From assembly GCF_010725485.1 (NCBI RefSeq), contig NZ_AP022598.1:3658001-3722000 (forward strand): a DNA stretch of 64,000 bases. Reading direction: 5' to 3'. The notes under the pieces were generated by a model, which was given only the letters and a program-made list of their open reading frames with translations, was not told the DNA's origin and searched no databases. Source of the stretch: Mycolicibacterium parafortuitum (GTDB lineage: Bacteria; Actinomycetota; Actinomycetes; Mycobacteriales; Mycobacteriaceae). The translations under genes and the position numbers were made by a program. Of this stretch, positions 19,707-27,764 are shown in pieces. Numbering within the stretch: position 1 is the first letter of the stretch; each line of letters opens with the position of its first letter.

Positions 19707-19744
19707 GTTGCACGGCAGTCAACCGCATGTTGCGTAGACGTTAC
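19707..19744 (-). promoter_or_regulatory. GlnR-type operator upstream of glnA1
   Basis: On the minus strand the site reads GTAAC-n6-GCAAC-n6-TTGAC-n6-GCAAC, with half-sites at 19740-19744, 19729-19733, 19718-19722 and 19707-19711. This has the a1-b1-a2-b2 layout of actinobacterial GlnR boxes (GTnAC-n6-GAAAC repeated) and the mycobacterial AC-n9-AC spacing in both pairs. It ends 53 bp before the glnA1 GTG. A possible -10, TACCGT, lies at 19691-19696. Confidence 0.8.
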
Positions 19745-19786
19745 GCATCCCGTCTGTGGCTGTGAACGCCACTATCGGCGAGCACC

Positions 19787-19792
19787 TATCCT
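19787..19792 (+). promoter_or_regulatory. Predicted -10 box (TATCCT) for leaderless RDD gene
   Basis: TATCCT ends 6 nt before the ATG at 19799, and no ribosome site lies between. It is back to back with the glnA1 promoter and operator. Confidence 0.6.
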
Positions 19793-19798
19793 TGCTCC

Positions 19799-20266
19799 AT
19801 GGCCCGCTCCATTGGGTCCTGGCTGTCGGGACCTTCGCAATCCAACGATCCCGACCAACGGTCCGCATATCCCGGTGAACGTCTCGGTCTCCCCGAGCAC
19901 GGGCCCGGCTCCATCGCCCGGTTCGGCCGGCGCGTCGCCGCACTCGTCGTGGACTGGCTGATCTGTTACGGCCTGGCCGCGCTGGCGATGACGTTCGGGT
20001 TGTTCAGTCTCGGCGCCCTGTCGACCGCGGTGCTGATCACCTGGTTGGCCCTCGGTGTGGTGTCGGTGCGGCTGTACGGCTTCACGCCGGGTCAGTTCGC
20101 GCTGGGCCTGAAGGTGGTGTCGGTGGACAACCGCGCGCACGTCGGCCTCGGTCGCGCGCTGGCGCGCGGACTGCTGATCACGCTGGTGATCCCGGCGTTG
20201 TTCACCGACTCCGATCAGCGCGGTCTGCACGACCTGGCGACCAAGACGGCGGTGGTCAGGCGATGA
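19799..20266 (+). CDS. RDD family membrane protein
   Basis: A 155-residue protein with an RDD domain. The RRVAALVVDWLICYGLAALA helix carries the conserved Arg and Asp, a second helix is LGALSTAVLITWLALGVVSV, and the FTPGQFALGLKVVSV motif follows, with a third hydrophobic stretch near RGLLITLVIPALF. The N-terminal ~40 residues are polar and Pro-rich. The function is unknown; RDD proteins are small bacterial membrane proteins of uncertain transport role. It sits divergently beside glnA1, as does Rv2219A in M. tuberculosis (from memory). It ends 3 bp before the stop of the convergent amidohydrolase gene. Confidence 0.85.
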   Translation: MARSIGSWLSGPSQSNDPDQRSAYPGERLGLPEHGPGSIARFGRRVAALVVDWLICYGLAALAMTFGLFSLGALSTAVLITWLALGVVSVRLYGFTPGQFALGLKVVSVDNRAHVGLGRALARGLLITLVIPALFTDSDQRGLHDLATKTAVVRR

Positions 20267-20269
20267 GCG

Positions 20270-22084
20270 TCAAGCCCGGTGCCGGACCCGGCCGTTCATC
20301 ATCGTCAGTGTGACCTTCGCGGTATGGATGTCGTGCGGCGCGACCTCGAAGATGTTGCGGTCCAGCACGATCAGATCGGCGAGCTTGCCGGCCTGCACTG
20401 AACCGACCTTGTCCTCGAGTCGGAGCTGATAGGCCGCGCCGAGTGTGTTGGCGTGCACGGCCTGTTCGACCGTCAACGCCTGATCCGCGGGTGCCAGCAC
20501 CTCGGCGTCCGGATCGCCGACGAGTTGGCGGGTCACCCCGATCTGAATCGAGTCGAGGGGCTTATAGGTGGAGAAATAGCCCGCCGCCGGCCAGTCGGTG
20601 CCCAGCGAGATCCGGCCGCCGGACCTGATGACGTCCTGCACCCGGTACAGGTTGTCCTTGCGCGGCGCGCCGTAGCGCGCGGCGAGGTTCAGCACGGTGT
20701 CCGGATCGGCGGAGAACCAGTTCGCGGAGAATTCCGCGATGACGCCGAGCTCGCCGAAACGGGCGCTGTCGGGGTCCTCGACGTAGACCAGGTGCGCGAC
20801 GGTGTGCCTGCGGTCGCGCGGGGGATTGGCCGCGATGGCCGCCTCGATGGCATCCAGCGCCGTCCTGGTGGTGCGTTCCCCGCACGCGTGCACGTGCACG
20901 TCGAAGCCGGCGGCATCCACGGCGCCGATCAGCCGGCGCCACTGGTCCTCGGTGAACGGCGAACCGCCGGTGCTGTCCGGCTTGTCGGCGTACGGCTCCA
21001 GCAGCCACGCCGTGTAACCCTCCTGGGTGCCGTCGCCGACGATCTTCACGCATCCGACGGTGACCAGCTCGGAGGAGATCTGCTCGCGCAGCGCCGTCAG
21101 CTGCGCGACCGCGTCGTCGACCGGGGGCGATTTCACGCTGTAGGACGCGACCACCCGGAACGGCAGCGCGTCACGGCTCTCCGCGTCGGTGTACAGCGCC
21201 AGCAGCGCGCCCTGATCCCCGCCGACCGGCGGCACGCCGGCATCGAACACCGACGTGATCCCGGCCTCCGAGGCCCGCGGCAGCCACTGCTCGAGCAGCG
21301 TGCCCATCGACTCCGTCGAGATCGGCTCGATCGCGTTCACCAGCGACAGCACCGCGTCGACCTCGAGCACGTAACCGGTCGGATCGCCGTTGCCGTCGCG
21401 CACGTAGTAGCTGAACCCGGGGATCGGGTCCTGCGTCTCGCGGGTGACCCCGGCCAGTTCGAGTGCCTTGCTGTTGGCCCACATGCTGTGGCCGTCGATC
21501 GCGAAGAAGAACCCCGGCCGGTCGGGCAGCACCTTGTCCAGATCGGCGCGTGTCGGGCCCTCGGGGCCGAACATGTCGACGCGCCAACCGAATCCGCGCA
21601 CCGGCCCGTCCGGGTGCTGCTTCGCATAGGCCGCGATCGCGTCCAGCGCGTCCTGTCCGGTGGGCACCTGAAGATCCACACCGGTGGACAGGAACGCGCC
21701 GAGGAACGGGTGGATGTGGCCCTCGACGAACCCGGGCATCAGCAGTCGGCCACCGAGGTCGACGACCTCGGTGTCGGGGCCGGCGAACGCCAGCGCGCCG
21801 TCGTCGTCGCCGACGTAGGCGATCGTGGCGCCGGTGACCGCTACGGCCTGCGCCCACGGCGCATCGTCACGAACGGTGTAGACCCGGCCGTTGTGGAAGA
21901 CGTAGTCGGCGGGTGTGGCGTCGGTGGAGGGGTTCTGTATGCCCGCGCCGCCGGGATCCGTTGCGCACGCGGCCGCGGTGGTCGCGGCGATCGCCAGCAC
22001 CGCGGCCGTGCGCAGCACCGTCCGGCGGCTGGGCTTCGTTCCGTACGCCGCGAAGTGCGGCGCCCACTCACACGCCGTGCACAC
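20270..22084 (-). CDS. Exported amidohydrolase (YtcJ/Amidohydro_3 type) with unusual Cys-containing N-terminus
   Basis: A 604-residue metal-dependent amidohydrolase. It has the HxH metal site in FVEGHIHPFLG, a later metal His region in DVHVHACGERTT, the C-terminal Asp in SLGTDWPAAGYF, and the long insert typical of YtcJ-like enzymes. The substrate is unknown. The start is a GTG giving MCTACEWAPHF before a twin-arginine SRRTVLR, a hydrophobic stretch and a lipobox-like AAAC near residue 39, so Tat export with lipid anchoring is likely. The CxxC ahead of the signal is odd. It starts 7 bp after the DUF4191 stop, at the end of the lipoylation operon. Confidence 0.85.
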   Translation of the reverse strand: MCTACEWAPHFAAYGTKPSRRTVLRTAAVLAIAATTAAACATDPGGAGIQNPSTDATPADYVFHNGRVYTVRDDAPWAQAVAVTGATIAYVGDDDGALAFAGPDTEVVDLGGRLLMPGFVEGHIHPFLGAFLSTGVDLQVPTGQDALDAIAAYAKQHPDGPVRGFGWRVDMFGPEGPTRADLDKVLPDRPGFFFAIDGHSMWANSKALELAGVTRETQDPIPGFSYYVRDGNGDPTGYVLEVDAVLSLVNAIEPISTESMGTLLEQWLPRASEAGITSVFDAGVPPVGGDQGALLALYTDAESRDALPFRVVASYSVKSPPVDDAVAQLTALREQISSELVTVGCVKIVGDGTQEGYTAWLLEPYADKPDSTGGSPFTEDQWRRLIGAVDAAGFDVHVHACGERTTRTALDAIEAAIAANPPRDRRHTVAHLVYVEDPDSARFGELGVIAEFSANWFSADPDTVLNLAARYGAPRKDNLYRVQDVIRSGGRISLGTDWPAAGYFSTYKPLDSIQIGVTRQLVGDPDAEVLAPADQALTVEQAVHANTLGAAYQLRLEDKVGSVQAGKLADLIVLDRNIFEVAPHDIHTAKVTLTMMNGRVRHRA

Positions 22085-22091
22085 GCCGCGG

Positions 22092-22844
22092 TCAGCGACG
22101 CCGCACGGTGCGCTGCACGCCCCGCATCTTGGCCTGCGCGGGCAGCGGTCCCTTCGGCATCGCCGCCGGGCCCACCTTGGAGCCCAGCGCGACCAGCTTC
22201 GACTCGATGGCGTCCATCTGCTTGACGGTGATGTTGGCGGGCAGCTTGTTCAGGTGCCGCTCCAGTTTGGCCAGCGGGACCTCGCCCTCACCGTTGCCGA
22301 TGACGATGTCGTAGATCGGGGTGTCTCCGATGAGCCGGGCGGTGCGCTTCTTCTCCTGCGCCAGAAGCGGCTTGACGCGGTTGGCCGCACCCTCGGCGAC
22401 GAAGATCACACCGGGGCGGCCGATCACACGGTGCACGGCGTCGAAGTGTCCGGTCGCCGCGACGCCGGGGGTCACCCGCCACTTACCGCGCAGGTTGTCC
22501 AGCGCCCACGCGGCCGCACCGGTCTGACCCTCGGCCTTCTTATACACCGACTTCTGCGCGCGGCGGCCGAAGATGATGAACGCGACCAGCGCGCCCAGCA
22601 GCACACCGAACGGGATGAACAGGTACCCGGTGAAACCGCCCGCGAGCACGCCACCGACCACCGACAGCGCCACGATCAGCACGAATGCACCGATCATGTA
22701 CGGCAGAAGGCGTTTGTCCTCTTTGCGCTGGATCTGGAACGCCTGCCACAGCTGACTGCGGCGCTGCTTGGAAGCCGCCTTGCGGGCCGCTTTGGCCGCG
22801 GCTTTGGCTTCCTTGTCTTGCGCCGGTTTACGCGATTTCGCCAT
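22092..22844 (-). CDS. DUF4191 family membrane protein (Rv2219-like)
   Basis: A 250-residue protein with a Lys/Ala-rich N-terminal coil ([20 protein letters not shown]), two adjacent transmembrane helices ([20 protein letters not shown] and [19 protein letters not shown]) and a cytosolic domain with [20 protein letters not shown]. The function is unknown; the family is found beside lipA in many actinobacteria. I chose the ATG at 22844, which overlaps the last 17 bp of lipA; a longer open frame to 22937 mirrors lipA. It should be co-transcribed with lipB-lipA. Confidence 0.9.
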   Translation of the reverse strand: MAKSRKPAQDKEAKAAAKAARKAASKQRRSQLWQAFQIQRKEDKRLLPYMIGAFVLIVALSVVGGVLAGGFTGYLFIPFGVLLGALVAFIIFGRRAQKSVYKKAEGQTGAAAWALDNLRGKWRVTPGVAATGHFDAVHRVIGRPGVIFVAEGAANRVKPLLAQEKKRTARLIGDTPIYDIVIGNGEGEVPLAKLERHLNKLPANITVKQMDAIESKLVALGSKVGPAAMPKGPLPAQAKMRGVQRTVRRR

Positions 22845-23781
22845 TGGACAAGGATACGGCCGACCGCTTGGCCACCGTCTGGGCATACAGTTTGCCCGCT
22901 CGATACGACGAGCGGACCAGCGGACCAGCGAGAACACCCGAGAACCCGATCTCGGTGGCGTAGCGCTCGTGCTCGACGAACTCGTCGGGGTGCACCCAGC
23001 GTTCCACCGGGTGATGGCGCGCCGACGGGCGCAGGTACTGGGTGATCGTGACGATGTCGCAGCCCGCGTCGTGCAGGTCGTGCAGCGCGGTGCGAACCTC
23101 CTCCGGCGTCTCGCCCATGCCGAGGATCAGGTTGCTCTTGGTCACCAGACCGTACTCGCGGGCCTTGGTCAGCACCGACAGGCTGCGCTCGTAGCGGAAC
23201 GCCGGACGGATCCGCTTGAAGATGCGGGGCACCGTCTCGACGTTGTGCGCCAACACTTCCGGCCGGGTCTCGAAGACCGTCTCGAGCTGTTGCGGGTCGG
23301 CGTTGAAGTCCGGGATCAGCAGCTCGACGCCGGTGTTGGGGTTCAACGCCTTGATCTGGCGGACGGTCTCGGCGTACAGCCACGCACCGCCGTCGGGCAG
23401 GTCGTCGCGGGCCACGCCCGTCACCGTCGAATAGCGCAGCCCCATCGCCTGCACGCTCTCGGCGACCCGGCGCGGCTCGTCGCGATCCAGGTCGGCGGGC
23501 TTACCGGTGTCGATCTGGCAGAAGTCGCAGCGCCGGGTGCACTGCTCGCCGCCGATCAGGAACGTCGCCTCGCGGTCTTCCCAGCACTCGAAGATGTTCG
23601 GGCAGCCGGCTTCCTCGCAGACGGTGTGCAGACCTTCACGCCGCACCAGGCCCTTGAGCTCTTTGTACTCCGGCCCCATCTTCGCCCGCGTCTTGATCCA
23701 CGGGGGTTTGCGCTCGATGGGCGTCTCGGCATTACGGACTTCGAGACGCAGCAACTTGCGGCCGTCAGGGGCGATCGTCAC
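22828..23781 (-). CDS. lipA: Lipoyl synthase (radical SAM)
   Basis: LipA inserts two sulfurs into octanoyl groups on lipoyl domains. The 317-residue protein has both cluster motifs: the auxiliary cluster Cys set in [12 protein letters not shown] (about residues 55-66) and the radical [11 protein letters not shown] (CX3CX2C, about 81-88). The C-terminal RSSYRAG that ligates the auxiliary cluster is present. Its ATG overlaps the lipB stop by 4 bp and its 3' end overlaps the DUF4191 start, so lipB-lipA-DUF4191 is a tight operon. DlaT, its protein substrate, is encoded three genes upstream. Confidence 0.97.
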   Translation of the reverse strand: MTIAPDGRKLLRLEVRNAETPIERKPPWIKTRAKMGPEYKELKGLVRREGLHTVCEEAGCPNIFECWEDREATFLIGGEQCTRRCDFCQIDTGKPADLDRDEPRRVAESVQAMGLRYSTVTGVARDDLPDGGAWLYAETVRQIKALNPNTGVELLIPDFNADPQQLETVFETRPEVLAHNVETVPRIFKRIRPAFRYERSLSVLTKAREYGLVTKSNLILGMGETPEEVRTALHDLHDAGCDIVTITQYLRPSARHHPVERWVHPDEFVEHERYATEIGFSGVLAGPLVRSSYRAGKLYAQTVAKRSAVSLSNGEIA

Positions 23782-24476
23782 TGTGCTGATCCTACGCTCG
23801 CCGACGGTTCGACACCCACCGCGATGCGGCCGTCCAGCGCATCCAGAACGGCCCCGGCGACCCGGTCGACGACGTCGGCCACCCCGACCCGGCGGCCGAG
23901 TTCCGCGGTCAGCGACGTCACCCCGGCGTCACGGATTCCGCACGGCACGATCGATCCGAACGCTCCCAGATCGCAGTCACAGTTGAGCGCGAAACCGTGC
24001 AACGTCGTCGCGCGCGCCACCCGGATGCCGATCGCGGCGATCTTGCGCGCCGGGCGAAGGCCGTCTGCGGCGACCCACACCCCGGAGCGGCCCTCGACCC
24101 GACCGGTCTCGACGCCGAACGACGCACACACCGTGATCAACGACTCTTCCAGGCGCCGAACGAAATTCACCACGTCGAGCGGTTCGGCGAGGCCGACGAT
24201 CGGATAGCCGACCAGCTGGCCCGGGCCGTGCCAGGTGATCTTGCCGCCGCGGTCGGTGTCGACGACGGGGGTGCCGTCCACGGGGCGTTCTTCGGGCAGG
24301 GTCCGCCGGCCCGCGGTGTACACCGGCGGATGCTCGAGCAGCAACAGGGTGTCCGGGCCACCGGCGACACGGCGGTCGGCGGTCTCGCGCTGCAGATCCC
24401 ACGCCGCCTGGTAATCCAGCATGCCGAGGTGCCGCACCTGCACCGGCGCGGAATCCGACCGGATGGATGACGCCAT
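23778..24476 (-). CDS. lipB: Octanoyl-[ACP]:protein N-octanoyltransferase
   Basis: LipB moves octanoate from acyl carrier protein to lipoyl domains as the first lipoylation step. The 232-residue length is normal for mycobacteria. Motifs are [14 protein letters not shown] (about residues 45-58), [28 protein letters not shown] with the catalytic Lys, and [18 protein letters not shown] with the active-site Cys. I chose the ATG at 24476; the open frame up to 24602 mirrors the neighbouring epimerase gene. It lies 10 bp after the epimerase stop and overlaps lipA by 4 bp. Confidence 0.96.
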   Translation of the reverse strand: MASSIRSDSAPVQVRHLGMLDYQAAWDLQRETADRRVAGGPDTLLLLEHPPVYTAGRRTLPEERPVDGTPVVDTDRGGKITWHGPGQLVGYPIVGLAEPLDVVNFVRRLEESLITVCASFGVETGRVEGRSGVWVAADGLRPARKIAAIGIRVARATTLHGFALNCDCDLGAFGSIVPCGIRDAGVTSLTAELGRRVGVADVVDRVAGAVLDALDGRIAVGVEPSASVGSAQ

Positions 24477-24486
24477 GACCTCGACG

Positions 24487-25404
24487 CTACTCACCGTGGG
24501 CCGCGGTGGCGAACGCCAGCGCCTCGCCGATCGTGTGGTGGTGGAACTGGAAACCGGACCGCTCCAGCGCCGCCGGGATCGCCCGCTGTCCGCCCAGCAC
24601 ACCCTCGTCGGCGAACTCGCCCAGGATGGTGCGCAGCGCGAACCCGGGAACCACCAGCGGCGTCGGCCGGTTCAGCGAACGACCCAGCGCCGCGGTGAAT
24701 TCGGCGTTCGTGACCGGCGCCGGCCCGGTCACGTTGACCGGGCCCGACAGGTCGTCGCGGGCGATCGCGAACAGCAGCGCGCGCACCTGATCCTCCAGGC
24801 TGATCCACGACAGGTACTGGCGCCCGTTGCCGAGCCGAGCGCCCAGGCCCAGCGAGAACAGCGGGCGCAGCCGGCTCAACATCCCGCCCGACGGCGCCAT
24901 CACCAGACCTGTACGCGCCAACACCACCCGCACCCCGGCGTCGGAGGCCGCCGTCGTCGCGGCCTCCCAGTCGATGGCCAGCCTCGCCAGGAAGTTGTGT
25001 CCCGGCCCGGCGGTCTCGTCGACGGGGGTGGACCCGGTGTCACCGTAGAAGCCGACCGCGCTGGCGTTGACCAGCACCGGCACCCCGGCCTCGACGACCG
25101 CGTTGGCCAGCACCTCGGTCGGGCCGATGCGGCTGTCGCGCAGGCTCTGCTTGAACGCGCCCGACCACCGCTTCTGCCCGACGTTGACGCCGCACAGGTT
25201 CACCACGGCGTCCACCCCGTGCAGCGCGGCCGCGTCGAACTCGCCGGTGTCCGGATTCCAGAACACCTCGTCGGCGTTCGACGGCGCCCGCCGCACGATC
25301 CGGATCACCCGGCGGTCGGTGGCGCGCAGCGCGTACACCAGCGCGGTGCCGATCAGCCCGGATGATCCGGCGATCGCGACGACCGAATCCGACGGCATCG
25401 ACAC
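24487..25404 (-). CDS. TIGR01777 family epimerase/SDR-like protein (Rv2216-like)
   Basis: A 305-residue extended SDR-type protein of the TIGR01777 (SulA/YfcH-like) group. The nucleotide-binding glycine motif is [11 protein letters not shown] near residue 11, followed by [10 protein letters not shown] and [16 protein letters not shown]. The RIGPTEVL and [12 protein letters not shown] blocks are hallmarks, and the C-terminal DUF1731-like part reads [20 protein letters not shown]. The biochemical role is unknown. It sits between dlaT (6-bp gap) and lipB (10-bp gap), an arrangement I recall from M. tuberculosis. An in-frame ATG at 25398 is an alternative start. Confidence 0.9.
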   Translation of the reverse strand: MSMPSDSVVAIAGSSGLIGTALVYALRATDRRVIRIVRRAPSNADEVFWNPDTGEFDAAALHGVDAVVNLCGVNVGQKRWSGAFKQSLRDSRIGPTEVLANAVVEAGVPVLVNASAVGFYGDTGSTPVDETAGPGHNFLARLAIDWEAATTAASDAGVRVVLARTGLVMAPSGGMLSRLRPLFSLGLGARLGNGRQYLSWISLEDQVRALLFAIARDDLSGPVNVTGPAPVTNAEFTAALGRSLNRPTPLVVPGFALRTILGEFADEGVLGGQRAIPAALERSGFQFHHHTIGEALAFATAAHGE

Positions 25405-25410
25405 TGCGGT

Positions 25411-27195
25411 CTACAGCCCCAGGTCGGCCTCGAACGCCCCTTCTTCGAGACGCCGCTTGATCGTGGTGACGAACCGGCCGGCGTCGGCGCCGTCGATGAG
25501 GCGGTGGTCGTAGGTCAGCGGCAGGTAGGACACGGACCGCACACCGATCGACTCGTTGCCGAACTCGTCGACGATCACCCGCGGCCGCTTCACGATCGCG
25601 CCGGTACCCAGCATCGCCGCCTGCGGCGGCACCAGGATCGGGGTGTCGAACAGCGCGCCCTGGCTGCCGATGTTGGTGATCGTGAACGTGCCGCCGGAGA
25701 GCTCGTCGGGCTTGAGGTTGCCCGACCGGGCACGCGCGGCGATGTCGTTGATCGCCCGGGCCAGCCCGCCCAGCGACAGGTCACCGGCGTTGTGGATCAC
25801 CGGCGACAGCAGGCCCTGCTCGGTGTCGACCGCGATGCCGAGGTGCTCGGCGTCGTAGTAGGTGATCTCCTTGGACTCTTCGTTGTAGCTGGCGTTGACG
25901 TTCGGGTGCAGCTTGAGCGCGTCGATGACCGCCCTGGCGATGAACGGCAAGTAGGTCAGGTTGACGCCTTCGCGCTCGGCGAACTGCGCCTTCGCCTTGG
26001 CGCGCAGGGCCACGATCTTGGTCATGTCGACCTCGTGCACCTGGGTCAGCTGCGCGGTGGTCTGCAGTGACTCGCGGGTCTTCTTCGCCGTGATCTGGCG
26101 GATCCGGTTGGCCTTCTGCGTCGTTCCGCGCAGATGCGCCAGCGCACCCTCCGGGGCCGGGGCCGGGGCGGCCTTGGCCGGAGCCTCGGCGGCGGGTTCG
26201 GCCTTCGGGGTGTCCTTGGGCGCCTTGGCGGCCTCGGCGGCGGCCAGCACGTCCTGCTTGCGGATCCGGCCGCCGACACCGGTGCCCTTGACCGACGCCA
26301 GATCGACGTTGTTCTCCGCGGCCAGCTTGCGCACCAGGGGAGTGACGTACGGGCTGTCGCCCGAGGACCCCGAGGACCCCGAGGGCTCCGCCTGCTTGGG
26401 TTCCGGCTTCGATTCCCGCTTGGGCTCGGGCTTGGATTCGGACTCCTCCGACGGACGGGTCGTCGGCTTGGTCTGCTTCGGCTCGGGCTCGGGCTCGGGT
26501 TCCGGCTCCGGTTCGGGTTCGGGCTCCGGCTCGGGCTCGGGCTCAGCCTCTGCGGCGTCGGCGTCACCGATCTTGGCGAGCTCGCCGCCGACCTCGACGG
26601 TGTCGTCCTCCTCGGCGGTGATGGACACCAGCGTGCCGGCGACCGGGGACGGAATCTCCGTATCGACCTTGTCGGTGGAGACCTCGACGAGCGGCTCATC
26701 GACCTCGACGCTGTCGCCGACCTTCTTCAACCAACGGGTGACGGTGCCCTCGGTGACCGACTCACCGAGCTCCGGCATCAGCACCGGTGTCGCCGAACCG
26801 GACGATCCCGATCCGCCGGAGGACTTCTTCGGCTCCGGCTCGGGTTCAGACTGGTCCTCGGGTTCCGGCTCGTCCTCGGACTCTTCGGCCTCGGGCTCGT
26901 CGGACTCGGCTTCGGGCTCGTCGGCCTCGGGCTCGTCGTCACCGCCGTCGCTGTCGTCGGCGTCGCCGATCACGGCGAGCTCCCCACCGACCTCGACGGT
27001 GTCGTCCTCCTGGGCGACGATCTTCTTCAGCACGCCCGAGGCGGGTGACGGGATCTCCGTGTCGACCTTGTCGGTCGACACTTCCAGCAGCGGCTCGTCC
27101 TCCTCGACGGTGTCTCCCTCTTGCTTCAGCCAGCGGGTGACTGTCCCCTCGGTCACGCTCTCGCCGAGTGCGGGCATCTGGACGGAGATTGCCAT
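25411..27195 (-). CDS. dlaT: Dihydrolipoamide acyltransferase, E2 component with two lipoyl domains
   Basis: A 594-residue E2 acyltransferase; in mycobacteria DlaT serves pyruvate dehydrogenase and, with Lpd and AhpC/AhpD, antioxidant defence. Two lipoyl domains are visible, each with the target Lys in [14 protein letters not shown] (about residues 30-45 and 155-170). They are joined by acidic linkers, the second an (EP)n run. The E3/E1-binding domain ([20 protein letters not shown]) comes next, then the catalytic domain ending in [15 protein letters not shown] with catalytic His and Asp. The ATG at 27195 has an AAGGGAG site. It is first in an operon with lipB and lipA. Slightly longer than M. 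tuberculosis DlaT because of linker expansion. Confidence 0.95.
   Translation of the reverse strand: MAISVQMPALGESVTEGTVTRWLKQEGDTVEEDEPLLEVSTDKVDTEIPSPASGVLKKIVAQEDDTVEVGGELAVIGDADDSDGGDDEPEADEPEAESDEPEAEESEDEPEPEDQSEPEPEPKKSSGGSGSSGSATPVLMPELGESVTEGTVTRWLKKVGDSVEVDEPLVEVSTDKVDTEIPSPVAGTLVSITAEEDDTVEVGGELAKIGDADAAEAEPEPEPEPEPEPEPEPEPEPEPKQTKPTTRPSEESESKPEPKRESKPEPKQAEPSGSSGSSGDSPYVTPLVRKLAAENNVDLASVKGTGVGGRIRKQDVLAAAEAAKAPKDTPKAEPAAEAPAKAAPAPAPEGALAHLRGTTQKANRIRQITAKKTRESLQTTAQLTQVHEVDMTKIVALRAKAKAQFAEREGVNLTYLPFIARAVIDALKLHPNVNASYNEESKEITYYDAEHLGIAVDTEQGLLSPVIHNAGDLSLGGLARAINDIAARARSGNLKPDELSGGTFTITNIGSQGALFDTPILVPPQAAMLGTGAIVKRPRVIVDEFGNESIGVRSVSYLPLTYDHRLIDGADAGRFVTTIKRRLEEGAFEADLGL
26480..26545. 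repeat. dlaT: Hexanucleotide-type low-complexity repeat encoding (Glu-Pro)n linker
   Basis: Near-perfect repeats of a GGCTCG/GGTTCC-type 6-bp unit inside dlaT encode about eleven Glu-Pro pairs between the second lipoyl domain and the E1/E3-binding domain. Synonymous variation between copies (TCG/TCC) limits, but does not exclude, slippage. Confidence 0.8.
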
Positions 27196-27389
27196 AGTCT
27201 CGTGGCTCCCTTGCACGGTCAGTCGAGGATCTGATGTGTCGTGTCCCATCCTGTCACGTCGGCTGAGACGTTTCCCCGCGGACGCGCGTACTGAGTCCTG
27301 TCCCGGTCCTGTCCCGGTCCTCTCGCACGTCCTCTGGCACTATCGAAATGTCGGTACGGCACGGGGGTCCCCGGAAGGAGCAAGCCCAG

Positions 27390-27743
27390 GTGGGACTGTT
27401 CGACAGGCTCCGCGGCCGGCGATCCCGAGGCGGCACGACGGCCCGCGACCCCGAGGCCGATCTTCGTTATCTGGCCCAGTGGGTCGCCGACCATCACGGA
27501 GTCGAGGCGTTCGTCGAACCCAAGACCACGGTCACGGACCTGACCGTCGTGCTCGTCGCCGCCGACGGCGAATGGACCCGACGCCGAGCCGGCGGCGAGT
27601 CCGGTGCGCGCCGGCTGTCGGAACGGCTGCAGATCCCGGTCTACGACGTGCAGAAGGTCGGCTATCCGCAGCGGATGCGAGACTTCGACGCCCGCAGGCG
27701 TATCGAACGTAAGCGCGCCGCCCGTGAGGAACTCGACCGCTGA
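27390..27743 (+). CDS. Conserved small protein of unknown function
   Basis: A 117-residue soluble protein I cannot assign. The N-terminus is basic (GLFDRLRGRRSRGG), the middle has two beta-like segments (VEAFVEPKTTVTDLTVVLVA and the DGEWTRRR turn), and the C-terminus is a charged helix (RMRDFDARRRIERKRAARE). The GTG at 27390 has a GGAAGGAG ribosome site 10 nt upstream; the open frame from 27348 is less likely. It is divergent from dlaT across about 190 bp and ends 21 bp before the EphD-like gene. Some mycobacterial relatives are labelled oxidoreductase, which nothing here supports. Confidence 0.7.
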   Translation: MGLFDRLRGRRSRGGTTARDPEADLRYLAQWVADHHGVEAFVEPKTTVTDLTVVLVAADGEWTRRRAGGESGARRLSERLQIPVYDVQKVGYPQRMRDFDARRRIERKRAAREELDR

Positions 27744-27752
27744 CCGCTTGGG

Positions 27753-27758
27753 TAGTGT
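27753..27758 (+). promoter_or_regulatory. Predicted -10 box (TAGTGT) for leaderless EphD-like gene
   Basis: TAGTGT ends 6 nt before the GTG at 27765 in the 21-bp gap after the small orphan gene; no ribosome site is visible. Confidence 0.55.
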
Positions 27759-27764
27759 CCGCTC

